Shown piece by piece: positions 51,825 to 62,575 of a stretch of 64,000 nt of DNA. The notes beneath the pieces were generated by a model. The model saw nothing but the letters and a program-made list of their open reading frames with translations. It had not been told where the DNA came from and made no database searches. The position numbers and the translations under genes were made by a program. Every line of letters begins with the position of its first letter. The stretch's first letter is position 1. Origin of the DNA: Elioraea rosea (GTDB taxonomy: Bacteria > Pseudomonadota > Alphaproteobacteria > Acetobacterales > Acetobacteraceae); NCBI RefSeq assembly GCF_007644105.1, contig NZ_VFAC01000002.1, positions 62,001-126,000 of the forward strand. Reading direction: 5' to 3'.

Positions 51825-54778
51825 CAGCCCCCTCCCCCGACAGCGTCGGCCACGCGCGGCGATGCCTTCGCCTGCGGAAGCGTACGCGGGGTGGACCGCC
51901 TGCCGCGGACAGACTGGTGCGCAAGCGCGATCAGCATCAGAAGCGTCGCGCCGACGACGAGCACGAACACCCCGATATCGAAGATCAGCGCGCTCGCCAT
52001 CGGCACCTTCCCGAGCACCGGCAGGTCAGCGTAGCTGAAGTAGGACGTCATGAAGGGCAGGCCGAAGGCCCAGGCCGCGACGCCGGTGCCGGCTGCAAGC
52101 AGGAGCCCGGTGCCGATCCAGGCCGGCGGGCGGAGAAGGCTCAGGCGATCCTCCGTCCACTCCGTGCCGCCGACGATGTACTGCAGGATGATCGCGATCG
52201 CGACGACCATGCCGGCAGAGAAGCCGCCGCCAGGCAGGTCGTGCCCCCGCAGGAGCAGGAACGCCGCGGCCACAAGCATCACCGGAAAAAGCAGACGCGT
52301 CAGCGTGAAGGGAACCAGCAGCCAATCGGCCACGTGGCGCCCATCGTCCCGCGCGTGCCGGGCCTCGTCCGCCTCCAGCTGGTCGCGCTGCTGCTCCGGA
52401 AGCTCGACGCTGTCCGCGGCCGGGCGGAAGCGGCGAAGCAGGGCAAAGGTGGTGAGCGCCACCACGCCGACGACGAAGATCTCCCCGAGCGTGTCGAAGC
52501 CGCGGAAATCGACCAGGATCACGTTGACGACGTTCGTGCCGCCGCCCTCGAGGTAGGCGCGCGCCAGGAAGTGCTGCGCGAGCAGCTCCGGCGGCGTGCG
52601 CGTCATCACGACATACGCGAGCATCGCCATGCAGCCGCCGGCGGCCGTGGCGATCGCGAGGTCGCGCAGGCGCCTCGTGCGGCCCAGCACCTCTGGTTCG
52701 CGTGCGCTCGAGCTCTGCATGCGCTTGGGCAGCCAGCGGAGGCCGAGAAGCAGAAGCACTGTGGTCACGATCTCGACCGTGAGCTGCGTCAGGGCCAGGT
52801 CCGGTGCGGAGAACCACACGAAGGTGACGCACACGACCAGCCCGACGCCGCCGAGCAGGATGGTCGCGGCAAGGCGATGGAACTTCGCCTGCCAGGCCGC
52901 GCCGAGGGCGCAGGCCGCTCCGACGACCCAGAGCAGCGCGAGAACCGGGTCGATCGGCGCGGGCACCAGGTTTCCGGGGCCGACGCCGCGCACGAATGCC
53001 GCCCCCGCCCCGGCGACGATCGCGGCGATCAGGATCAGGCGAAGCTGCGGCTGGAGCCTGCGCGTTCCGGCGATGCGCTCGAGCGTGCGCGCGAGGCGCC
53101 AGGAGAGAGTGACCATCGCGCGCTCGAACAGGCGCTGCGCATCGAGGTGGCGGATCAGCGGTGGGCCGTCCATGCCTTCGCGCAGCCTGCGCTGCAGGAT
53201 CAGATAGATCGTGACCCCCGCGGCCATCGCGACGACGCTCATCAGCAGCGGCAGGTTCACCCCGTGCCAGACGGCGAGGCTGTAATAGGGTGTTGCGTCG
53301 CCCAGCACGGCACGGGCGGCGATGTCGAGATAGGGCCCGACCGTGGCAGCCGGCAGCACGCCGACCATGATGCAGGTCAGCACCAGGATCTCGACCGGAA
53401 AGCGCATCCACGTCGCGGGCTCATGCGGCGTGCGCGGCAGGTCGGTCGGCGGCGAGCCGAAGAACACGCCATGGATGAAGCGAAGCGAGTAGACGACGCT
53501 GAAGGCGCTCGCGAGCATCGCGGCGAGCGGCAGGACGTTCAGCAGCGGGTGAACAGGAGCGGTTGCCGAGAGTGCCTCGGCGAAAAACATCTCCTTGGAG
53601 ATGAAGCCGTTCAGCAGCGGCACGCCTGCCATCGCCGCGGCGGCGACGAGAGCGAGCCGGGCGGTGAAGGGCATCGGCCCGTTCAGTCCAGAGAGGCGGC
53701 GGATGTCTCGCGTGCCGGTCTCGTGGTCGATGATGCCCGCGGCCATGAACAGCGAGCACTTGAAGGCTGCGTGGTTCATGGTGTGAAAGATCGCAGCGAT
53801 CAGCGCGAGTTCGCTCTTGAGCCCCAGCAGAAGCGTGATCAGGCCGAGATGGCTGATCGTCGAATAGGCGAGCAGCCCCTTCAGGTCGTTCTGGAAGATC
53901 GCGATGTAGGCGCCGATCAGCATCGTGATCAGCCCGGCGAGCCCGACCGTCCAGGCCCACGCATCCGTGCCGGCCATGACAGGCCAGAGCCGGGCGAGCA
54001 GGAACACCCCCGCCTTCACGAGCGTGGCGGAGTGGAGATAGGCCGACACCGGCGTCGGCGCCGCCATCGCGTGCGGCAGCCAGAAATGGAACGGGAACTG
54101 CGCGCTCTTGGTCAGCGCGCCGAGCACGATGAGGATGAGCGCGACGATGTAGAGCGGATGATCGCGGATCGTGTCGCCCGCGGCGAGGACGACATCGAGG
54201 TCGTAGCTCCCGACGATATGGCCGAGCACGAGAACGCCGGCGAACAGCGACAGCCCGCCGGTCGCGGTGATGGTCAGCGCCATCCGCGCGCCGTCGCGCG
54301 CCGCGGCGGTGTGGTGCCAGTAGCCGATCAGCAGGAAGGAGAGGAAGCTCGTCAGCTCCCAGAACAGGGCGAGTTGAACGAGATGGCCCGACAGGACGAG
54401 CCCGGTCATCGCCCCCATGAACGCGAGGAGGAAGGAGAAGAACCTGGGAACGGGGTCTTCGGCCGACATGTAGTAGCGGGCATAGAGCACGACGAGCGCG
54501 CCAATGCCCGTGATCAGCCCGGCGAACAACCAGGCGAAGCCGTCCATCCGCAGGACGATCGAGAGGCCGAGCTGCGGCATCCAGGGAAGCTCGGCCCGCA
54601 GCACGCCGCCGCCCGAGACGGTACCGTAGGCGCTCCAGACGAGGCCGAGGCAGACGAGGGCGACTGCGCCTGCGAGCATCGAGGCGGTGTCGCGCGCGCG
54701 TGTGGGCAGCAGCCCGGCGACGATCGCCGCGACGAACGGAAGGCCGACGAGGCAGGCGAGAACGATCCCGTCAGGCAT
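51824..54778 (-). CDS. mrpAB: Fused Mrp antiporter subunits A and B
   Basis: 984 residues. Residues 1 to about 770 are MrpA: an NuoL-like channel with ELTSFLSFLLIGYWHHT, a KSAQFPFHFWLPHAMAAPTP stretch, HSATLVKAGVFLLARL and a NuoJ-like part near ALTQLTVEIV. Residues about 800-950 are an MrpB domain with LTRLLFPVMLVAAAFLLLRGHDLPGGGF. Fusion of A and B is known in some alphaproteobacterial Mrp systems. It is the largest subunit and opens the operon, 54 bp after ptsN. Confidence 0.94.
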   Translation of the reverse strand: MPDGIVLACLVGLPFVAAIVAGLLPTRARDTASMLAGAVALVCLGLVWSAYGTVSGGGVLRAELPWMPQLGLSIVLRMDGFAWLFAGLITGIGALVVLYARYYMSAEDPVPRFFSFLLAFMGAMTGLVLSGHLVQLALFWELTSFLSFLLIGYWHHTAAARDGARMALTITATGGLSLFAGVLVLGHIVGSYDLDVVLAAGDTIRDHPLYIVALILIVLGALTKSAQFPFHFWLPHAMAAPTPVSAYLHSATLVKAGVFLLARLWPVMAGTDAWAWTVGLAGLITMLIGAYIAIFQNDLKGLLAYSTISHLGLITLLLGLKSELALIAAIFHTMNHAAFKCSLFMAAGIIDHETGTRDIRRLSGLNGPMPFTARLALVAAAAMAGVPLLNGFISKEMFFAEALSATAPVHPLLNVLPLAAMLASAFSVVYSLRFIHGVFFGSPPTDLPRTPHEPATWMRFPVEILVLTCIMVGVLPAATVGPYLDIAARAVLGDATPYYSLAVWHGVNLPLLMSVVAMAAGVTIYLILQRRLREGMDGPPLIRHLDAQRLFERAMVTLSWRLARTLERIAGTRRLQPQLRLILIAAIVAGAGAAFVRGVGPGNLVPAPIDPVLALLWVVGAACALGAAWQAKFHRLAATILLGGVGLVVCVTFVWFSAPDLALTQLTVEIVTTVLLLLGLRWLPKRMQSSSAREPEVLGRTRRLRDLAIATAAGGCMAMLAYVVMTRTPPELLAQHFLARAYLEGGGTNVVNVILVDFRGFDTLGEIFVVGVVALTTFALLRRFRPAADSVELPEQQRDQLEADEARHARDDGRHVADWLLVPFTLTRLLFPVMLVAAAFLLLRGHDLPGGGFSAGMVVAIAIILQYIVGGTEWTEDRLSLLRPPAWIGTGLLLAAGTGVAAWAFGLPFMTSYFSYADLPVLGKVPMASALIFDIGVFVLVVGATLLMLIALAHQSVRGRRSTPRTLPQAKASPRVADAVGGGG

Positions 54779-54832
54779 CGTTTCGGCTGCCCTCCGATCG
54801 CTCGGCCCCGCTCGCGTGAGCGCGTGCTGGCA

Positions 54833-55309
54833 TCACTCCCCCTCGCCGGGTGCCGGATGCTCCGCGCCCTGGCCGAACAGCGTGACGACCTCCGCCGGCA
54901 CAGTCGCCATGCGGAGGCGGTTCAGCGCCTGGGGCTGGCGGAGCGCGCGGCAGGTCTCCGACAACGCCGGCAGGAAGCCTTCCGCATCCGCTTCCGGCCA
55001 GAGCACGAGGATGACGAGATCGACGGGCTCATCGTCGCGCGCCTCGTAGTCGATCGGCCGCTGCAGCCGGGCGAACAGCATCATCGGCGGCATGTCGCCC
55101 GGAAGCCGCGCGTGCGGCAGCGCCACGCCCCGGCCGAGCGCAGTCGAGCCAAGCGCCTCGCGATCCTGCAGCGCCTTGAGGATCTCCTCCTCAGGCCGGC
55201 CGAGGCGCGCCGCTGCGCGTGCAGCGAGCGTCTGCAGTAGGGTACGCTTGCTGGTAGCGGCAAGGCCGAGAACGACGTCCGACGTCGACAGGCGTTCCGA
55301 GATCCCCAT
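54833..55309 (-). CDS. ptsN: PTS IIA-like nitrogen-regulatory protein (PtsN family)
   Basis: 158 residues. The phosphorylatable His is H66 in GVALPHARLPG, and EALGSTALGRG precedes it as in EIIA-Ntr. PtsN is a phosphorylation-controlled regulator of potassium transport and nitrogen-linked genes, not a sugar carrier. The C-terminal half is normal. It lies in the same direction as mrpAB with a gap of only 54 bp, so co-transcription with the cation antiporter is likely. That would couple PTS-Ntr signalling with ion homeostasis. Confidence 0.87.
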   Translation of the reverse strand: MGISERLSTSDVVLGLAATSKRTLLQTLAARAAARLGRPEEEILKALQDREALGSTALGRGVALPHARLPGDMPPMMLFARLQRPIDYEARDDEPVDLVILVLWPEADAEGFLPALSETCRALRQPQALNRLRMATVPAEVVTLFGQGAEHPAPGEGE

Positions 55310-55567
55310 TCCCTTCCTCCGGCACGCGCAACGCAGCAGGGACTGCCGGCAGCGCGTGCGTCAGCCAGTGATCGCACAACGACGCGGGAAGGACATGCGA
55401 AGCCGCGTCGCGCTGGAGCGGCGAGGCAGAGGGAGGTGCATGTCGCCTCGTGTCAGGGTGGGGCTAGCAGCCGGATCACGATCACGCAACTCAGGCATGC
55501 GCCAGCAGAGGAGGATCGTCGCCGTGGCCGACCAGAGCAGAAGACCGGCAGCCCAGGCAGAAAAAGA

Positions 55568-55591
55568 ACGGGCGCCCGTTGGGGCGCCCGT
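55568..55591 (-). terminator. Intrinsic terminator of katG
   Basis: A perfect 10-bp GC-rich stem (ACGGGCGCCC / GGGCGCCCGT) with a 4-nt loop lies 64 bp after the katG stop. On the minus strand it is followed by CTTTTTC, so it is a good rho-independent terminator. The rest of the 345-bp gap between ptsN and katG shows no gene. Confidence 0.88.
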
Positions 55592-55654
55592 GCAGTCAGG
55601 AGGAAGCTCGTTCCCAGCCGCTGCCGCGATGCCGTGGTCGGCACACGTGGTCGC

Positions 55655-57904
<2,250 letters not shown>

Positions 57905-58082
57905 TCAGTGCCGACGACCGAAGTCACGCCGCTGGCGCCATCCGGGCCGACCCGCCGCACGCCAAGCCTCGTCGGCACGGCGACAGGCGCGCCCGCTGCC
58001 CTGAGATGGCCGGCCACTGCGTACCGCGCCACGCTACCGTGGTCACGAGAATAAATGGAAGGCCATAGCGGCGAAAGATCTG

Positions 58083-58097
58083 ATAGATATCAACTAT
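58083..58097. promoter_or_regulatory. OxyR-binding site in the katG-oxyR divergent region
   Basis: ATAGATATCAACTAT matches the OxyR core ATAG-N-T-NNN-A-N-CTAT at all constrained positions. It is 21 bp before the oxyR ATG and about 215 bp before katG. An additional ATAG at 58065 may be part of an extended site. The position suggests autoregulation of oxyR and activation of katG from a distance. Confidence 0.8.
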
Positions 58098-58118
58098 CGC
58101 TGCAGCGGGCCGACCCTT

Positions 58119-59021
58119 ATGAACCTACGTGATCTGCGCTACATCCTCGCCGTCGCCGAACACCAGCATTTCGGCCGCGCGGCCGAGGCCTGCGGCGTCA
58201 GCCAGCCCACGCTGTCGGTCCAGATCCGCAAGATCGAGGACCTGCTCGGCGTGGCGCTGTTCGAGAGGTCGAGCCGCGCCGTCGCCCCGACAGATGCGTG
58301 CCAGGCGCTGATCGGTCACGCTCGTACTGCCGTGGCGGAGGCGGACGCGATGCTTGCGGTTGCGTGGACGCTGCGTGACCCGCTGGCCGGCCGCTTCCGC
58401 CTCGGCATCATCCCCACACTCGCACCCTATCTTCTGCCGCTCGTCTTCGCACCGCTGCGTGACGCACTGCCCGCGCTCGAGATCGAGCCCTGGGAGGACC
58501 AGACGGCCGCGCTTCTCGACCGGCTGCGGGGCCACGAGCTCGACGCGGCCCTGCTCGCGACTGAGGTGGATGGCCCCGAGCTTGCGAGCCGCCCGCTCTT
58601 CGCCGAGCCGTTCCTGGCCGCGCTGCCGCCCGAACACCCGCTTGCCGGTCGTGAGCAGGTGGCGGAGGCCGAGCTTGCGAGCGACATGCTCGTCCTCGCG
58701 GACGGGCATTGCCTGCGCGACCAGGCACTCGCAGCCTGCGGCCGGGAGGGCACGCTCGGCACACTGCGCGCGGCGAGCCTCGCGACGCTTCTGAACATGG
58801 TCGCCGCCGGCTACGGGACGACGCTGATCCCTGGCCTTGCCGCAGGCGCGGCACAGGATGGCGGCATCGTCCTCCGCCCCCTCGCTGCACGAACGGGAAG
58901 GACCGTCCGCCTCGTCTGGCGCGCTAGGTTTCCCCGCGGCACGGCCGTCGATGCCGTCGGCGACGTGATCGCGTCACGCCTGCGCGGCTATGCAGAGGGC
59001 GCGGCCTCCGACGTGGTGTAG
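58119..59021 (+). CDS. oxyR: Peroxide-sensing LysR regulator OxyR
   Basis: 300 residues. The N-terminal LysR helix-turn-helix begins NLRDLRYILAVAEHQHFGRAA with VSQPTLSVQI. The redox pair is present as Cys198 and Cys207 in DGHCLRDQALAACG, matching the C199/C208 spacing of E. coli OxyR. It senses hydrogen peroxide by disulfide formation and activates katG, its divergent neighbour. Its own ATG lies just after a perfect OxyR site. Confidence 0.95.
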   Translation: MNLRDLRYILAVAEHQHFGRAAEACGVSQPTLSVQIRKIEDLLGVALFERSSRAVAPTDACQALIGHARTAVAEADAMLAVAWTLRDPLAGRFRLGIIPTLAPYLLPLVFAPLRDALPALEIEPWEDQTAALLDRLRGHELDAALLATEVDGPELASRPLFAEPFLAALPPEHPLAGREQVAEAELASDMLVLADGHCLRDQALAACGREGTLGTLRAASLATLLNMVAAGYGTTLIPGLAAGAAQDGGIVLRPLAARTGRTVRLVWRARFPRGTAVDAVGDVIASRLRGYAEGAASDVV

Positions 59022-59051
59022 CCCGGCCTGCTCGCGTCACACCATCGCGAG

Positions 59052-59100
59052 CCGTCCAGCCGGACGGTTGCGGACCGACCGGCTGGACGGTATGTCCAGC
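59052..59100. promoter_or_regulatory. Nested palindromes, probable TetR operator overlapping the start codon
   Basis: Three symmetric elements occur. CCGTCC-AGCC-GGACGG (59052-59067) is a perfect palindrome. CCGTCCAGCCGG (59052-59063) pairs with CCGGCTGGACGG (59079-59090). GCTGGAC-GGTAT-GTCCAGC (59082-59100) is a perfect 7-bp-arm dyad that contains the ATG at 59092. They sit directly at the head of the TetR-exporter operon. Confidence 0.75.
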
Positions 59101-59664
59101 CCCATGCTTGCACCAAGAGAGCGTGACGACACGCGCACCCGCCTGCTCGACGCCGCAGAGGCGATCGTTGCCGACCGTGGCGTCGGCGCGCTCACGCTCG
59201 ATGCCGTGGCCGCGGAGGCCGGCGTGTCGAAGGGTGGGCTCCTGCACCACTACCGATCCAAGGAGGCGCTTCTCACCGCCATCGTCGCGCGGATGACGGA
59301 GGAGATGCGGGCGGTGTTCGACAGGCTGCGCGAGGCCGAGCCATCCGGTCCCGGCCGGACGGTACGCGCCTGCATTGCCTGGGCGCTGCAGCCGCGGCCG
59401 GAACGGGAGGCGCGCGACCTCCGCATCGCCGCAGCGCTGCTCGCCGCGCACGCCCATCACCCAGCACTCGTCGATCCCGTTCGCGCAGAGCATGCCCGTA
59501 TCCGCGCCCTGATCGCCGAGGACGGGCTCGACCATGGCCGTGCGCTCGCGGTGCTGACGGCGGCGGACGGGCTGTTCATGGCCAAGATCTTCTCGATCTG
59601 GCAGCCAACCGAGGCCGAGGCCGGAGCACTACGCCACGCGCTCGAGGACCTGGCCGTACCATGA
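59092..59664 (+). CDS. TetR-family repressor of the exporter operon
   Basis: 190 residues if started at ATG 59092; ATG 59104 is an alternative that lies just outside the operator palindrome. Neither has a strong ribosome site. The N-terminal helix-turn-helix is standard (TRTRLLDAAEAIVADRGV, then LDAVAAEAGVSKGGLLHHYRSKEALL). The C-terminal ligand domain is unassigned. The stop overlaps the devB-like start by 4 bp, so repressor and exporter are co-transcribed and autoregulated. Confidence 0.88.
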   Translation: MSSPMLAPRERDDTRTRLLDAAEAIVADRGVGALTLDAVAAEAGVSKGGLLHHYRSKEALLTAIVARMTEEMRAVFDRLREAEPSGPGRTVRACIAWALQPRPEREARDLRIAAALLAAHAHHPALVDPVRAEHARIRALIAEDGLDHGRALAVLTAADGLFMAKIFSIWQPTEAEAGALRHALEDLAVP

Positions 59665-60701
59665 AGCGCTCCCTCCTCGCCGCGATGGCGGCACTCGCCG
59701 TGGTGCCGCTGGCCGGGCTGTTCCTGATCGGCGAACCGCTTCTCGGCGAGCCGCCGGCACCGGCGCAGGCGGCAGACACGCAGGCCGCGACTGGCGTCGG
59801 GGCGCTCGGGCGCGTCGAACCGGCAAGCCGCATCCGCCGCGTCACGCGCGCGGCTGGCGCGGAAGGCGTTCGCATCCTGTCGATCGAGGTCGGCGAGGGC
59901 GAAGAGGTCGAGGCCGGCCGCCTGCTCGCGCGGTTCGATGACCTCCCGAAGAAGCAGGCGGCGCTCGAGCGCGCGGAAGCGCAGGTCGCTCTGGCCGATG
60001 CGCGTCTCTCGCGCCTCCTCGCCGCCGGGCGTGACACCGAGATCGCCGCCGCCCGCGCGCGTGTCGCGGCAGCGGCGGCTGCCGAGGAAAGCGCGCGCCG
60101 CGAGGCCGATCGCGCGGCCAGGCTGCTCCGAAGCGTGGCCGGCAACGAGGCCACATGGGACCGCGCACGCTTCGCAGCCGCCCAGGCCACTGCGGAGCGG
60201 ACGCGCGCCGAAGCCGACCTCGCGACGCTTCTCTCCCCGCGCGACGAAGACCTTGCCGTGGCCCGCGCCGAACTCACCGCCGCAGAGGCCGCCGCCCGCG
60301 AAGCCCGTGCTGACCGCGACACTGCGCAACTGGTCGCCCCGATCGCTGGCCGCGTGCTCAAGGTGCATGCCCGTGCCGGCGAGAAGGTCGGCGAGGACGG
60401 CGTGCTCGAGCTTGCCGATCTGGACGCGCTCGACGTCGTTGCGGAAGTGTTCGAAACCGACCTGCCGCGCGTGCGCCAGGGCGCGCGGGCGGAGGTCATC
60501 GTTCCCGGCGAGGCGCAGCGCTTCGGCGCGACCGTACGGCAGATCGGCTGGATGGTGGGGCGCAGTGCCGTGGTCTCGGCCGACCCGGTTGCCTCCATCG
60601 ACGCCCGCGTCGTCGAGGTGCGCCTGGCCCTTGAGCAGCCTGGCATCGAGGCGCTCGCGCGACGAAGCAACATGCAGGTCCAGGTCAGGATCCTGCCGTG
60701 A
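59661..60701 (+). CDS. devB: DevB-type membrane-fusion subunit of an ABC exporter
   Basis: 346 residues. An N-terminal membrane anchor or signal (LAAMAALAVVPLAGLFLIG) is followed by GVGALGRVEPASRIRRV, typical of DevB. A long alpha-helical hairpin with many Ala/Glu/Arg heptads covers about residues 90-215, and a barrel domain with LVAPIAGRVLKVHARAGEKV follows. It links the inner-membrane DevCA pump to an outer-membrane channel. Confidence 0.88.
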   Translation: MKRSLLAAMAALAVVPLAGLFLIGEPLLGEPPAPAQAADTQAATGVGALGRVEPASRIRRVTRAAGAEGVRILSIEVGEGEEVEAGRLLARFDDLPKKQAALERAEAQVALADARLSRLLAAGRDTEIAAARARVAAAAAAEESARREADRAARLLRSVAGNEATWDRARFAAAQATAERTRAEADLATLLSPRDEDLAVARAELTAAEAAAREARADRDTAQLVAPIAGRVLKVHARAGEKVGEDGVLELADLDALDVVAEVFETDLPRVRQGARAEVIVPGEAQRFGATVRQIGWMVGRSAVVSADPVASIDARVVEVRLALEQPGIEALARRSNMQVQVRILP

Positions 60702-61870
60702 GCACCGCGGCGGCATGGATGCTGCCGATGCGCCTTGCCTGGCGGCAGCTCCGCCACGAACCGGCGCGCTTGCTTGCGGCGCTTTCAGGCGTGCTGTTCG
60801 CCTGCCTGCTCATCTTCATGCAGCTCGGCTTCATGGACGCGCTGTTCGACAGCGCGGTGAAGCCGCAGGCCGGCATGCGTGCCGATCTCTACCTGATGCA
60901 CCGCCAGACGGAAGCGCTGTGGCGAACGCAGCCCTTCCCCCGCGCGCGGCTGATGCAGGCGCTCGGCGTCGAGGGGGTGGACCGCGTCGTCCCCCTCTAT
61001 GTCGGCAACGCCGCGTGGAAAAACCCCGTCACCAGCCTGAAGCGAACCCTGCTCGTCTTCGGCGCAGCCCCCGAGAGTGGCCTGCTCGACTACGAGGGCC
61101 TCGATGACGCCGGGCGAGAGGCCATCCGCCGGGCCGACGTCGTCCTGTTCGACGAACGCAGCAAGCCGGAGTTCGGGCCGATCCCCGCGCTGCTCGCCGA
61201 AGGCCCGCTTTTCGTCGAGCTCGCGAACCGCCGCGTCGAGGTGGCCGGCCTGTTCCGGATCGGTGCCACCTTCGGCTCGGAAGGCAATGCGCTGACATCG
61301 GAGACGAACTTCCTCCGGCTGTTTCCGAACCGGACCTTCGGGCATGTTGATGTCGGCGCGATCTTCCTCCTCCCGGGTGTCGACGCAGCCGCGGTGAAGG
61401 CCCGCATCGCGCCGCTGCTCGCCGAGGACGTCATGCTGATGACGCGCCAGGAGCTCGTCGATTTCGAGCTGCGCTACTGGGCCGAGGCGGCGCCGATCGG
61501 GTTCATCTTCGGCATGGGCGTGGTGATCGGCCTCGTCGTCGGCTGCGTGATCGTCTACCAGATCCTGTTCAGCGACATCGCGCGCCATATCGGCGAATAC
61601 GCGACGCTGAAGGCGATGGGCTACAGTAACGGCTACCTCGCACGCGTGGTGCTCGGCGCCTCGCTGATCCTCGCTGTCGCGGGGTACGTGCCGGGCTGGC
61701 TCGCCTCCAAGGCGCTCTACATACTCGCCACCGAGAAGATCTTCATCCCGCTGACGCTCGATCTCGAGAAGAGCATCCTCGTGTTCTGCCTCGTGTTCGG
61801 GATGTGCGTCATCTCCGGCCTGCTCGCGATCCGCAAGCTGCGGGACGCGAACCCAGCCGACATGTTCTGA
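60698..61870 (+). CDS. devC: DevC-type ABC exporter permease (FtsX/MacB-like fold)
   Basis: 390 residues from a GTG at 60698 that overlaps the devB stop. It has one N-terminal transmembrane segment (RLLAALSGVLFACLLIFMQLGFMDALFD), a large periplasmic domain and three C-terminal segments. The FSDIARHIGEYATLKAMGYSN cytoplasmic loop is typical of DevC/FtsX. Members export glycolipids, siderophores or other amphiphiles with DevA and DevB. Confidence 0.9.
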   Translation: MSTAAAWMLPMRLAWRQLRHEPARLLAALSGVLFACLLIFMQLGFMDALFDSAVKPQAGMRADLYLMHRQTEALWRTQPFPRARLMQALGVEGVDRVVPLYVGNAAWKNPVTSLKRTLLVFGAAPESGLLDYEGLDDAGREAIRRADVVLFDERSKPEFGPIPALLAEGPLFVELANRRVEVAGLFRIGATFGSEGNALTSETNFLRLFPNRTFGHVDVGAIFLLPGVDAAAVKARIAPLLAEDVMLMTRQELVDFELRYWAEAAPIGFIFGMGVVIGLVVGCVIVYQILFSDIARHIGEYATLKAMGYSNGYLARVVLGASLILAVAGYVPGWLASKALYILATEKIFIPLTLDLEKSILVFCLVFGMCVISGLLAIRKLRDANPADMF

Positions 61871-61877
61871 GGCCGGG

Positions 61878-62564
61878 ATGAGCCGCGCGATCGATGCCGA
61901 GGGGCTGACGCACCGTTTCGGGGACGGAGAGACGGCCAAGCCCGTCCTGCTCGACCTCACCCTCTCCGTGGAGGCAGGCGAGATCGTGCTGCTCACAGGC
62001 CCGTCCGGCTCGGGCAAGACGACGCTGCTGACACTCGTGGGTGGCCTGCGCGCCGTCCAGGACGGGCGTTGCACCGTGCTCGGAACCGAGCTCGCCGGCG
62101 CGACGGAAGCCGAGCGCGTGGCCCTGCGTCGCCGCATCGGCTTCATCTTCCAGCACCACAACCTGCTCGGCTTCCTCTCAGCGCGACAGAACGTCGCCAT
62201 GGCCCTCGAGGTCGATCCGTCGCTGTCGGAGCAGGAGCGGCTGGACCGGGCCGATCTCGCGCTGGACGCTGTCGGCCTGTCGGACAAGCGGGAGGCCTAT
62301 CCCTCGACGCTCTCCGGCGGGCAGCGCCAGCGCGTGGCGATCGCGCGCGCGCTGGTGCACGAGCCGGGCATCGTGCTCGCCGATGAGCCGACGGCGGCGC
62401 TCGACGGGCGTACGGGCGGCGAGGCGATGCGGCTGTTGCGGCGCCTCGCGAAGGACAGGGGCAGGACGATCCTTCTTGTCACGCACGACCCCCGAATCCT
62501 CGACATCGCCGACCGTGTGGTCGCGATGGAGGACGGCAGGATCGTCGAGACGGCACGCGCCTGA
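61878..62564 (+). CDS. devA: DevA-type ABC exporter ATPase (LolD/MacB-like)
   Basis: 228 residues. Walker A GPSGSGKT, Q-loop FIFQHHNLLGFLSA, signature LSGGQRQRVAIARAL, Walker B VLADEPTAALD and switch His in LVTHDPR are all present. It powers DevC, 7 bp downstream of that gene. The FQHHNLLGFLSARQNVAMALE stretch is characteristic of the DevA group. Confidence 0.92.
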   Translation: MSRAIDAEGLTHRFGDGETAKPVLLDLTLSVEAGEIVLLTGPSGSGKTTLLTLVGGLRAVQDGRCTVLGTELAGATEAERVALRRRIGFIFQHHNLLGFLSARQNVAMALEVDPSLSEQERLDRADLALDAVGLSDKREAYPSTLSGGQRQRVAIARALVHEPGIVLADEPTAALDGRTGGEAMRLLRRLAKDRGRTILLVTHDPRILDIADRVVAMEDGRIVETARA

Positions 62565-62575
62565 CGGCGCTCGTG

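Noticed and set aside
48736-54778. NADH dehydrogenase (complex I) operon
   Set aside because: NuoL/M/K-like sequences occur, but the small MrpE, MrpF and MrpG subunits and the gene order identify an Mrp antiporter.
51917-55240. 1107-residue plus-strand open frame
   Set aside because: It is opposite mrpAB and ptsN, extremely rich in Arg/Glu/Asp/His, with no domain; a GC-driven artefact.
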